Assembly: GCA_903921965.1 (NCBI GenBank)
Contig: CAIXSE010000921.1
Location: 1-8,048, forward strand
DNA length: 8,048 bases
Reading direction: 5' to 3'
DNA from: an uncultured Thermoleophilia bacterium
GTDB lineage: Bacteria > Actinomycetota > Thermoleophilia > UBA2241
The position numbers and the translations under genes are program-made. Positions within the stretch are counted from its first letter, which is position 1; each line of letters begins with the position of its first letter. Below are positions 1-5,722 of the stretch, piece after piece. The notes under the pieces were generated by a model. That model saw nothing but the letters and a program-made list of their open reading frames with translations. It had not been told where the DNA came from and ran no database searches.

Positions 1-290
1 CCGCCGTGCATTCGCCCCAGCCCGCCGTGCGAGCCGTCGACGAGGTCGATGACGTCGGCGAAGCTGATGCCGGCGGGGTCGGTGGCGAGCCTGTACCCGC
101 CGCCCTTGCCGCGCTGGCTGACGACCAGCCCGCCCTGTCGCAGGTCGTGCATGACCTGCTCGAGGAACTTCGCGGGGATACCGCCGAACTCGCTGATCTC
201 GCGGGCGGAGACCGGGCCGTTACCGTTGGCCAGCGCCAGCCGGACCAGCGCCTTCACGGCGTACTCGCTCTTGGTGGACAGGTGCGTCAC
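1..290 (-). CDS. Rrf2-family transcriptional regulator (partial, C-terminus off the left edge)
   Basis: A DNA-binding regulator of the Rrf2 superfamily (relatives IscR, CymR, NsrR and RirA control Fe-S, cysteine, NO and iron genes). The 96 visible residues begin V-T-H-LSTKSEYAVKAL, the usual family start, followed by SAREISEFGGIP (about 28-39), the recognition helix AKFLEQVMHDLRQGGLV (40-56) and the wing SQRGKGGGYRLA (58-69), all highly typical. The chosen start is GTG at 288-290, with GGAGG at 300-304 (read on the minus strand) 9 nt upstream. The region that would carry effector-sensing cysteines lies outside the window, so the signal cannot be named and nothing shows whether an Fe-S cluster is bound. 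It is divergent from murB. Family assignment is strong; the regulon is unknown. Confidence 0.93.
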   Translation of the reverse strand, partial: MTHLSTKSEYAVKALVRLALANGNGPVSAREISEFGGIPAKFLEQVMHDLRQGGLVVSQRGKGGGYRLATDPAGISFADVIDLVDGSHGGLGRMHG

Positions 291-313
291 AGGCCCGGGC
301 CTCCGTCGGACTA

Positions 314-335
314 AATCCTAGTTATCACTAGGATT
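314..335. promoter_or_regulatory. Perfect inverted-repeat operator, probably bound by the adjacent Rrf2 regulator
   Basis: Arms AATCCTAGT (314-322) and ACTAGGATT (327-335) are exact reverse complements around a TATC spacer. The site is AT-rich in a very GC-rich setting. It lies just downstream of the rrf2 -10 region, where the rrf2 transcript should begin, so binding would block rrf2 transcription. Rrf2 dimers bind palindromes of about this size, and autoregulation is common in the family. The link to this protein is inferred from position. Confidence 0.75.
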
Positions 336-339
336 AGGG

Positions 340-368
340 ACTTTATAGCCCGGGGAGGCGGGAGTCAA
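340..368 (-). promoter_or_regulatory. Promoter of the Rrf2 gene
   Basis: Read on the minus strand, TTGACT (368-363) is a near-consensus -35. It is followed either by TATAAA (347-342) at 15 nt or by TAAAGT (345-340) at 17 nt as the -10. Either choice puts the transcription start at about 331-337, at or inside the inverted repeat at 314-335. This is the best -35 element seen in the window. Confidence 0.65.
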
Positions 369-379
369 CCGTCCGCTGC

Positions 380-385
380 TAGCAT
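380..385 (+). promoter_or_regulatory. -10 box of murB, leaderless arrangement
   Basis: TAGCAT ends only 6 nt before the murB GTG at 392, so transcription would begin at about the start codon. There is no Shine-Dalgarno in the intervening bases and no clear -35 at 357-362. This is the layout of leaderless genes in actinobacteria and Deinococcus. The core promoter lies back to back with the rrf2 -35 at 363-368. Confidence 0.55.
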
Positions 386-391
386 TGCGTC

Positions 392-1291
392 GTGGAGACG
401 GCGGCGGACATCCTGCGGCGCGAGCTGCCCGGCCTCGAAGAGGCCGTCCCTCTCGCGCCGCTCTGCGCCTACGGCGTCGGCGGCCCTGCGGAGTTCCTGT
501 ACCGGGCCGCCGGGACGACTGCGCTCGCGCACGCGGTGAAGACGGGCCGTTCGCTCGGCCTTCCCGTCACCGTCCTCGGGCGCGCCACCAACGTCCTCGT
601 GGCCGACGCCGGCCTGCCCGGCCTCACCGTGCTGGCGCGCAACGAGGCGTACACCGTGGACGGCGACGTCGTGATGTCCGAGGCCGGCGTGGAGCTGCCG
701 GCGCTGGTGACCGACCTCGCCACGCGAGGCCTGGCCGGGCTGGAGTTCGCCGGCAACATCCCCGGCTCCGTCGGCGGCGCCGTGGTCGGCAACGCCGGCG
801 CCTACGGCCGCTCCGTGAGCGACGTGCTCCTCGGCGTCCACCTGCTGGACGGCGTCACCGAGCACGTGAAGGAGCCCGGGGAGCTCGAGTTCGGCTACCG
901 CACCAGCCTCTTCAAGCGGTTCCCCGAGCTCACCGTGCTGTCGGCGACGTTCCGCGTCGAGCCCGGCGCCGCGAACGACCTCCTCGCCGGGATCGCCCGC
1001 GACGCGGAGCTCCGGCGCAGCAAGCACCCGCTCGAGTACGCCTCCTGCGGTAGCTACTTCAAGAACCCGTCCCGCGACCTGCCGGCGGCCCGCCTCATAG
1101 AGGACGCCGGCCTCAAGGGCCTGGCGCACGGCGGCGCGCGCGTCAGCGAGAAGCACGCCAACTTCCTCGTCGCCCTGCCGGGCGCCACGGCCGCCGACAT
1201 CGTCGCGCTGGCCGGCGAAGTCAGGCGCCGGGTGCGCGAGCACAGCGGTCACGACCTCGCCGAAGAGGTCCGCCGCCTCGGCTTCGCCTGA
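392..1291 (+). CDS. murB: UDP-N-acetylenolpyruvoylglucosamine reductase MurB
   Basis: Cytoplasmic FAD enzyme that reduces UDP-GlcNAc-enolpyruvate to UDP-MurNAc with NADPH, the second committed step of peptidoglycan precursor synthesis. At 299 residues it matches the shorter MurB class. Visible motifs are YGVGGPAEF (27-35), an FAD-binding segment VLGRATNVLVADAG (61-74), GNIPGSVGGAVVGNAGAYG (121-139), FGYRTSLFK (167-175) with the conserved Tyr169-Arg170, CGSYFKNP (219-226) with Ser221 as the likely proton donor, and SEKHANFLV (252-260). The C-terminal AEEVRRLG (290-297) supplies the expected catalytic Glu. The FAD loop reads GRATN where MurB proteins usually show G-x-GSN, a modest variation. 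The start is GTG with no ribosome site but a -10 box 6 nt upstream. It stands alone on its strand, divergent from the Rrf2 gene. Confidence 0.95.
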   Translation: METAADILRRELPGLEEAVPLAPLCAYGVGGPAEFLYRAAGTTALAHAVKTGRSLGLPVTVLGRATNVLVADAGLPGLTVLARNEAYTVDGDVVMSEAGVELPALVTDLATRGLAGLEFAGNIPGSVGGAVVGNAGAYGRSVSDVLLGVHLLDGVTEHVKEPGELEFGYRTSLFKRFPELTVLSATFRVEPGAANDLLAGIARDAELRRSKHPLEYASCGSYFKNPSRDLPAARLIEDAGLKGLAHGGARVSEKHANFLVALPGATAADIVALAGEVRRRVREHSGHDLAEEVRRLGFA

Positions 1292-1329
1292 CCGCGCCGC
1301 GGCCGCACCGGCCCTGCCTGCCACGGCGC

Positions 1330-1349
1330 CGCGGCGCTCCCGCGCCGCG
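1330..1349 (+). terminator. GC-rich hairpin after murB, without a U-tract
   Basis: CGCGGCGC (1330-1337) and GCGCCGCG (1342-1349) form a perfect 8-bp stem with a TCCC loop, 38 nt after the murB stop. No T-run follows; the sequence continues directly into TATACT. It may help end murB transcripts, or it may act on the sigma-gene promoter, because it covers the -35 position of that promoter. Confidence 0.35.
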
Positions 1350-1350
1350 C

Positions 1351-1356
1351 TATACT
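1351..1356 (+). promoter_or_regulatory. -10 box of the sigma/anti-sigma/methyltransferase operon
   Basis: TATACT is one base from the consensus TATAAT. The matching -35 position (about 1328-1333, GCCGCG) has no consensus match and lies in the hairpin at 1330-1349. A start at about 1362-1364 gives a leader of nearly 60 nt before the proposed ATC codon at 1421. There is no GGAAC-type ECF -35, so autoregulation by the encoded sigma factor is not visible. Confidence 0.5.
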
Positions 1357-1408
1357 TGCCGATACCGGCGCGCCGAACGCTGCCGGAAGCATCGGCGTCC
1401 CTCACACC

Positions 1409-1413
1409 GGAGG
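1409..1413 (+). promoter_or_regulatory. Shine-Dalgarno that decides the sigma-factor start
   Basis: GGAGG (continuing GGAGGAAG) lies 7 nt before ATC at 1421, ideal spacing for initiation there. No ATG, GTG or TTG in this reading frame occurs between the -10 box and GTG at 1511, and that GTG has no ribosome site of its own and falls inside sigma region 2. The ribosome site therefore marks ATC as the probable initiator. Confidence 0.7.
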
Positions 1414-1420
1414 AAGACCC

Positions 1421-1999
1421 ATCGAAGAGCTGCCGCAGGGGCTGGTCGACCGGCTGCGGAGGAACCAGCCGGAAGCGCGCGCAGAGTTCTTCCGCCGGTA
1501 CGCCCCCCAGGTGCGCCGCATCCTCTTCCTTCAGGGGTTCTGTGAGGAGGTAGACGACGCCGTGCAAGAGGTGTTCATCAAGGTGTATCGCGCGAAACTC
1601 CCAGCCGAGGAGACGTTCCTCGCCTGGTTCTACCGCATCATCCTGAACACCGGTCGCGACGCGGGCAGGCGGCGCAAGACCCGCCTCGGCCTCATGGACA
1701 AGCTGCAGCGCGTCTCGTCCGATTTCTCCGTCGACCCGCCGTCGGATCCCGCCGATCCGGCGCTGCGCGAGGCGCTCGCGGCGCTGTCGCCGGAGCTGCG
1801 CGAGTGCGTGGCGCTCCGTTTCTTCGCCGACCTGCCCCTGGACGAGATCGCCGCCGTCCAGGGCATCCCCGTGGGCACCGTCAAGTCGCGCCTCCACGGC
1901 GCCATGCGCCAGCTCAAGCGGTCGCTGACGGCCAATGCCGCGTACACGCCCGACGGCGAGCCCGTCGTGCCCGTGAGCGAGACGGTGGTCGATGGCTGA
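1421..1999 (+). CDS. ECF-type RNA polymerase sigma factor, probable ATC start
   Basis: A two-domain sigma-70 family protein that would direct RNA polymerase to a small stress or envelope regulon. Starting at ATC 1421 it has 192 residues. Region 2 spans about 20-88: AEFFRRYAPQVRRIL (2.1), then CEEVDDAVQEVFIKVYR (2.2) and FLAWFYRIILNTGRD, the usual ECF 2.3-2.4 stretch, followed by basic AGRRRKTR. A linker of about 30 residues leads to region 4 (about 118-170), with ALSPELRECVALRFFADLPL and the helix-turn-helix DEIAAVQGIPVGTVKSRLHGAMRQLKR. A start at GTG 1511 would remove region 2.1, and the frame upstream contains no usual start. Initiation at ATC behind a good Shine-Dalgarno fits best; a sequence error or mutation of ATG is the alternative. 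The stop overlaps the ATG of the next gene by 8 nt, so the two are probably translationally coupled. The ECF subgroup cannot be told by eye. Confidence 0.88.
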   Translation: MEELPQGLVDRLRRNQPEARAEFFRRYAPQVRRILFLQGFCEEVDDAVQEVFIKVYRAKLPAEETFLAWFYRIILNTGRDAGRRRKTRLGLMDKLQRVSSDFSVDPPSDPADPALREALAALSPELRECVALRFFADLPLDEIAAVQGIPVGTVKSRLHGAMRQLKRSLTANAAYTPDGEPVVPVSETVVDG

Positions 2000-3059
2000 C
2001 GAGAGCTGGAACGGCGTGCGCCCCGGCGACGGCATGGACGACGACCGCCTGCTCGCGTTCGTCCTCGGCCTCGAGGACGACCCGGAGCTCGGCGCCGCCG
2101 CCGCCCGCGACCCCGAGCTCGGCGAGCGTCTCGAGTCGGTGCGCGCCGACGTCGACCGCATCGCGGCCGGCGTGAACGCCGTGGTGCCCACCCCCGGCGC
2201 GGCGTACACCGACCTCGCCGATCCGCGCTGGGCCGGACTGCAAGAGTACTTCGCACCGGGCCGGGAGCACAGGGCCACCGCGGGCGGCGGCTCGCGGCGC
2301 TGGCTGCGCGTGCTCGCCCCGGTCGCGGTCGTGGCGGTGGCGCTCGCTGTGGGCGTCTCCGTCATCGAGCGCCAGAACAGCCAGGACCAGACGACCGTCG
2401 CCGAGCGCAGCGGCAAGGCCGCGGACTCGGCGTCCTCGTCCGGCGGGTCCGCCGCGGGCGGCACTTCGGCGGCGGCGCCCGAGAGTACGGCCGCGGGCAC
2501 ATCCACCGGCGGGAGCTCCGGCGGAGGCGCCCTCGCCGGCGGCACCCCGGCCGTGGCGACGGCCCTGCCCGGCAACGAGCCCGGCACTCCCGAGTCGCCC
2601 GGTCCCGTGATCGCGGCCGGAGGGGTGCCTGTCCCCGCCGTCCAGGTGAACAGGCTGACTGCCCTCCACGAGCAGATGGGCGACTTCGGGGCGGTGGTGC
2701 TGGCGGTCGCCCAACAGGCGGCGGGCGGCTTCCAGGACTTCGTGGTGATGCGCGTGTTCCGCGGCGACGTCCCGTCCCTTCTGCGCCTCAAGCTCGCCGG
2801 CCGGCTGGCCGACCCGGGCCGCCTGCACCTGGTGATGCTGAGCCCGGTCGCCGACACGGGGGCCTCGCCGCTGTCCGCCCCCTCCGCGTCGCCCGACACC
2901 GGGTGGACCGAGGAGACCACGCCCACGGCCCTCGTCATGGCCGCCGAGGCCGACATGTTCACCTCGTCGGTCCCGGTCGTGTACACCTACGACGGCGGCA
3001 TGGCCGTCGCCCGCGCGCTGCCCGAGGGCACTGACCCCAACGCCGTCACGCTTCCGTGA
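1992..3059 (+). CDS. Putative anti-sigma factor: single-pass membrane protein with extracytoplasmic domain
   Basis: The 355-residue product has an acidic cytoplasmic segment (1-100, including DDDRLLAFVLGLEDDPEL at 17-34). A membrane helix follows at about 107-124 (VLAPVAVVAVALAVGVSV), preceded by SRRW and basic residues that predict the N-terminus inside. Then comes a Ser/Gly/Ala/Thr-rich stalk (about 140-210) and an outer domain (about 215-355). Its place directly after the sigma gene, with start and stop overlapping, and this topology fit a membrane anti-sigma factor. The zinc anti-sigma HxxxCxxC motif is absent; there is no cysteine at all. The outer domain alternates beta-like strands (FGAVVLAVAQQ, FQDFVVMRVFRGDVPSLLRLKLAG, RLHLVMLSP) and I cannot name its fold. 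Low similarity to known families is likely, and the role rests mainly on context. Confidence 0.7.
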   Translation: MADESWNGVRPGDGMDDDRLLAFVLGLEDDPELGAAAARDPELGERLESVRADVDRIAAGVNAVVPTPGAAYTDLADPRWAGLQEYFAPGREHRATAGGGSRRWLRVLAPVAVVAVALAVGVSVIERQNSQDQTTVAERSGKAADSASSSGGSAAGGTSAAAPESTAAGTSTGGSSGGGALAGGTPAVATALPGNEPGTPESPGPVIAAGGVPVPAVQVNRLTALHEQMGDFGAVVLAVAQQAAGGFQDFVVMRVFRGDVPSLLRLKLAGRLADPGRLHLVMLSPVADTGASPLSAPSASPDTGWTEETTPTALVMAAEADMFTSSVPVVYTYDGGMAVARALPEGTDPNAVTLP

Positions 3060-3712
3060 GCGGCGCCCCGACGCGCGGCTGGCGCGAGCGCTACTTCGGC
3101 GACTCCAAGCCCGCGTTCCTCACCCTGATCGACCCCCGCGGGCTGCGGGTGCTCGACCTCGGCTGCGGCGGCGGTCACAACGGCGCGCTGCTGAAGCGGG
3201 CGGGGGCACGCGAGGTCGTCGGTGTGGAACGCGACCCGGGGGCCGCCGCCGAGGCGCGCCGGCGCCTCGACCGCGTCGTCGAGGCCGACCTCGCGACGTT
3301 CCGGCCGGAGCAGCTCGGCGACGCCCCGTTCGACGCGATCCTCGCCAGCGACGTGCTCGAGCACCTCGCCGACGCGGAGCTGGTCCTCGAGCGCGCCGTC
3401 CGCTGCCTCCGCCCGGGCGGCGTCGTCGTCCTCTCCCTCCCCAACGTCGCCAACGTGGGGACGTTCGCCAGCCTGCTCCTGAAGCACTGGCCGCGCCGCA
3501 GCTCGGGGGTCTTCGACCGGACGCACGTGCGCTGGTTCGGCAAGCGCGACATGGTCAGGCTGCTGCAGGGCGCGGGGCTGCGCGTCCTGCGGGTCGAGCC
3601 GTACTTCACGCGGTACGCCGCCGTCCGCCTCGCCTGCCTCGTCCTCTCGCTGTACGTGTTCCGCGACTACTGGGCGCGGCAGTTCCTCCTGCTGGCCGAG
3701 AAGCCGCGCTGA
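3056..3712 (+). CDS. Class I SAM-dependent methyltransferase
   Basis: A 218-residue Rossmann-fold methyltransferase. Motif I is RVLDLGCGGG (31-40), the SAM ribose-binding acid is Glu58 in VGVERD, Asp78 follows in EADL, motif IV is FDAILASDVLEHL (92-104), and LRPGGVVVLSLPNVAN (118-133) is the post-motif strand. FDRTHVRWF (153-161) is typical of methyltransferases found near cell-surface glycan and lipid genes, but the substrate cannot be read from sequence. The stretch near 187-202 (RYAAVRLACLVLSLYV region) is quite hydrophobic and could touch the membrane. The GTG start overlaps the previous stop (GTGA) and has no Shine-Dalgarno, so translation should depend on the upstream gene. This co-translation with a sigma/anti-sigma pair is notable. 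A free-standing metabolic role is possible. Confidence 0.88.
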   Translation: MSGAPTRGWRERYFGDSKPAFLTLIDPRGLRVLDLGCGGGHNGALLKRAGAREVVGVERDPGAAAEARRRLDRVVEADLATFRPEQLGDAPFDAILASDVLEHLADAELVLERAVRCLRPGGVVVLSLPNVANVGTFASLLLKHWPRRSSGVFDRTHVRWFGKRDMVRLLQGAGLRVLRVEPYFTRYAAVRLACLVLSLYVFRDYWARQFLLLAEKPR

Positions 3713-3714
3713 GG

Positions 3715-3744
3715 CCGCGCGGCCGGCGGGCTCCCGCCGCGCGG
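3715..3744 (+). terminator. Strong GC hairpin after the methyltransferase gene
   Basis: CCGCGCGG occurs at 3715-3722 and again at 3737-3744. It is its own reverse complement, so the copies pair as an 8-bp stem, and an inner CGGG/CCCG (3727-3730 with 3733-3736) can stack within. It starts 3 nt after the operon stop. No run of T follows, so it is at best a non-canonical terminator separating the operon from fabI. Confidence 0.45.
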
Positions 3745-3751
3745 TCCCTCC

Positions 3752-3780
3752 GTGACGAGACGACCGGCCGGGCATACACT
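3752..3780 (+). promoter_or_regulatory. Promoter of fabI
   Basis: GTGACG (3752-3757) as -35 and TACACT (3775-3780) as -10 are separated by exactly 17 nt. The start would be at about 3787, leaving a short leader with the purine-rich ribosome site AAGAGGGA (3793-3800) before ATG at 3805. Confidence 0.6.
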
Positions 3781-3804
3781 GGCCCCGTCGAAAAGAGGGA
3801 CCCC

Positions 3805-4572
3805 ATGACCGGCCTGCTCGACGGCAAGAACTTCCTCGTCACCGGCGCCGCCAACTCGCGCTCGATCGCCTGGGCGGTCGCCCTGGCGGTCAAGCGGCAC
3901 GGCGGCGCCGTCGCTCTCTCGTACCAGGCGGAGCGTCTGCGGCGGCGCGTCGAAGGATTGGCCGAGGAACTCGGCGGAGCACCCATGATCGAACTCGACG
4001 TGGGCAGCGACGGGGCCGTGCGCAGGGCGATGGCCGAGCTGGAGTCGGCCATGCCCGTGCTCGACGGGCTGGTGCACAGCATAGCCTGGGCGCCGGCCCA
4101 CGACCTGCAGGGCAGCTTCGTGGAGACCACGCGCGACGGCTTCGCGCAGGCGAACGACATCAGCTCGTACTCGCTCATCGCACTCGCGCGCGAGGCGCGC
4201 CGCCTCATGACGAGGGGCGGCGCCGTGGTCACCATGACGTACGCCGGTTCCTGGCGCGTCGTGCCCAACTACAACGTGATGGGCCCGGCGAAGGCGTCGC
4301 TCGAGAGCGCGGTGCGCTACCTCGCGGCCGACCTGGGCCCGCAGGGCATCCGCGTGAACGCGGTGTCGGCGGGCCCCATCGCCACCGTGGCCGCCCGCAC
4401 CATCAAGGACTTCAGCGGCATGCTCGACCTGCTCGAGAGCCACACGCCGCTGCGCCGCAACGTCACCAGCGAGGAGGTGGCCGACGCCACCGTCTTCCTG
4501 CTGAGCGACCTCTCGCGCGCCATCACCGGTGAGGTCGTGCACGTGGACGCCGGCGCGCACGCGGCGATGTGA
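3805..4572 (+). CDS. fabI: Enoyl-[acyl-carrier-protein] reductase FabI
   Basis: Cytoplasmic short-chain dehydrogenase that reduces trans-2-enoyl-ACP with NADH or NADPH, the last step of each type II fatty-acid elongation cycle and the target of triclosan-type inhibitors. The 255-residue length is normal. Features are the FabI-type nucleotide loop VTGAANSRSIAWAVA (12-26), acidic Asp65 in ELDV, HSIAWAP (91-97), Tyr146 and the catalytic Tyr156-x6-Lys163 in NYNVMGPAKASLE (155-167), followed by GIRVNAVSAGPIATVAA (181-197), the IKDF substrate-loop segment (200-203) and a C-terminal TGEVVHVDAG (241-250). The second tyrosine together with YNVMGxAK and SAGPI separates FabI from ordinary SDR ketoreductases such as FabG. 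It has its own promoter and ribosome site and faces the epimerase gene end to end. Confidence 0.95.
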   Translation: MTGLLDGKNFLVTGAANSRSIAWAVALAVKRHGGAVALSYQAERLRRRVEGLAEELGGAPMIELDVGSDGAVRRAMAELESAMPVLDGLVHSIAWAPAHDLQGSFVETTRDGFAQANDISSYSLIALAREARRLMTRGGAVVTMTYAGSWRVVPNYNVMGPAKASLESAVRYLAADLGPQGIRVNAVSAGPIATVAARTIKDFSGMLDLLESHTPLRRNVTSEEVADATVFLLSDLSRAITGEVVHVDAGAHAAM

Positions 4573-4574
4573 CG

Positions 4575-4602
4575 GCCCGCCGGGAGGCCGCCGGCCGCGG
4601 GC
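4575..4602. terminator. Hairpin between the convergent fabI and epimerase genes
   Basis: GCCCGC (4575-4580) pairs with GCGGGC (4597-4602), and GGCC (4586-4589) with GGCC (4593-4596) can form an inner stem. It fills the 34-nt gap between two stop codons that face each other, so it could serve both strands. There is no T-run on either side. Confidence 0.4.
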
Positions 4603-4606
4603 GGGG

Positions 4607-5644
4607 CTACGACCCGGCGGCCGGCACCACGCCGAGACCCGGCGCTTCAGACGCGCCCAGGACGTCGCCGGCGACCTCGACCCCGGTGAACGGGTCGGCG
4701 GCGAGCAGCAGCGCGCCGTCGAGATCCACGTGGGCGGCCAGGCCGGCGAGCTGCAGGGCGGCGGCCACGCCGAGGCTCGACTCGACCATGCAGCCGAGGA
4801 GCACGGGCAGCCCGCGGCCGGCGCAGGCGGAGAGCAGCGCGAACGCCGGCGCGATGCCGCCGGCCTTGGCGAGCTTCACGACCACGCCGTCGTACACGTG
4901 CGCCACCGCGTCCAGCCCCGGCAGACCCAGCAGCGCCTCGTCGGCGTACAGGGGGACGGCGGCCCGCTCGCGCAGCCACGCGACGCCGGCGAGGTCTGCG
5001 GCCGGCAGCGGCTGTTCGACCAGCTCGGCGCCCAGGGCGGCGAGCCTCTCGAGCGCGGCGGCGGCGCGCTCCCTGTCCCAGCCCTCGTTGGCGTCGTAGC
5101 GGAAGGTGACGCCGGGCAGTTCGCGCGCCACGGCCTCGGCCACCTCGAGGTCGCCGTCGAACCCGAGCTTGACCTTGAGCGTGCCGAACCCGGCGGCCGC
5201 GGCCGCGCGCGCCCCGGCGAGCATCTCCGCGGGCTCGCCGGCGGCGACGGTGAACGAGGTGCGGACCACGGGGCGCTCCAGGCCGAGCATGCGCCACACC
5301 GGTTCGCCGGCCTGCTTGCCGGCCAGGTCCCAGGCGGCGGCGCTGAGGCCGGCGCGGAGGGCCGGCCACTCCTCGCCGCCGGGGCCGGCCAGCCGGTCGC
5401 AGACGGCCTCCACGGCCGCCGGGCCGCCGGCGTCGGCGACCTCGGGGGCGAGGTCCGCGAGCAGCCGCTCTCCCTCGTCGCGGCTCTCGCCGAACCGCGG
5501 GTTGGGCGCGGCTTCTCCGCGCCCCACGAGCCCGCCCTCGTGCAGTTCGACGACGTAGTTGCCGAACGTCGTCCGCGTCCAGCGCGAGAGGCCGAAGGGC
5601 CGGGCGGTCTCGAGGTCCACGGCGGTGGTCGTCAGGTGCGCCAC
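4607..5644 (-). CDS. Dipeptide epimerase (L-Ala-D/L-Glu epimerase type), enolase superfamily
   Basis: A muconate-lactonizing-enzyme subgroup protein of 345 residues that probably interconverts L-Ala-D-Glu and L-Ala-L-Glu, a step in the use of murein peptides. The catalytic set is in place: Lys157 and Lys159 in TLKVKLG, metal ligands Asp184 (YDANEGW), Glu210 (VEQP) and Asp235 (ADEA), and the opposing base Lys260 in KLAKAGGI. GCMVESSLG (284-292) and the DxD motif at Asp307/Asp309 (VDLDGALLL), followed by ADPFTG, are the signature of dipeptide epimerases rather than o-succinylbenzoate synthase (MenC) or muconate cycloisomerase. The exact dipeptide preference varies in this family and is not certain. 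GTG at 5642-5644 is chosen because AGGAGG (5651-5656) lies 6 nt upstream. It is divergent from a peptide-binding protein, which fits peptide scavenging. Confidence 0.88.
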   Translation of the reverse strand: MAHLTTTAVDLETARPFGLSRWTRTTFGNYVVELHEGGLVGRGEAAPNPRFGESRDEGERLLADLAPEVADAGGPAAVEAVCDRLAGPGGEEWPALRAGLSAAAWDLAGKQAGEPVWRMLGLERPVVRTSFTVAAGEPAEMLAGARAAAAAGFGTLKVKLGFDGDLEVAEAVARELPGVTFRYDANEGWDRERAAAALERLAALGAELVEQPLPAADLAGVAWLRERAAVPLYADEALLGLPGLDAVAHVYDGVVVKLAKAGGIAPAFALLSACAGRGLPVLLGCMVESSLGVAAALQLAGLAAHVDLDGALLLAADPFTGVEVAGDVLGASEAPGLGVVPAAGS

Positions 5645-5671
5645 GATCTTCCTCCTGTGCGATGCCCCGCG

Positions 5672-5677
5672 ATTCTA
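5672..5677 (-). promoter_or_regulatory. -10 box of the epimerase gene
   Basis: TAGAAT on the minus strand lies 27 nt upstream of the GTG, allowing a leader of about 20 nt that contains AGGAGG. No good -35 is visible; GCGACA lies 19 nt upstream, a loose fit. It shares the roughly 90-bp divergent region with the peptide-binding gene. Confidence 0.5.
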
Positions 5678-5722
5678 CCGGCGGCGGGGGAGAGACTGTC
5701 GCGCCGGGACGAGCCCCCGCAG

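Noticed and set aside
6..314. Plus-strand open frames at the left edge
   Set aside because: The opposite strand encodes a clear Rrf2 protein with ribosome site and promoter; these frames are antisense shadows.
1511..1999. Start of the sigma factor at GTG 1511
   Set aside because: This would remove sigma region 2.1 and has no Shine-Dalgarno, whereas the good ribosome site points to ATC 1421.
365..2986. An 873-codon open frame on the minus strand across murB, the sigma gene and the anti-sigma gene
   Set aside because: It is antisense to three well-supported genes, and its translation is low-complexity Arg/Ala/Gly/Pro text with no family motif. Long stop-free antisense frames are expected at this GC content.
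3667..4560. A 297-codon minus-strand open frame opposite fabI
   Set aside because: fabI is unambiguous, and this frame shows no recognisable protein features.
3056..4572. Methyltransferase and fabI as one operon
   Set aside because: A strong hairpin (3715-3744) and a promoter with 17-nt spacing (3752-3780) separate them.
4607..5644. Epimerase as menC (o-succinylbenzoate synthase)
   Set aside because: The DxD-containing VDLDGALLL and GCMVESSLG motifs fit dipeptide epimerases better, and no menaquinone genes are nearby. MenC is not fully excluded.
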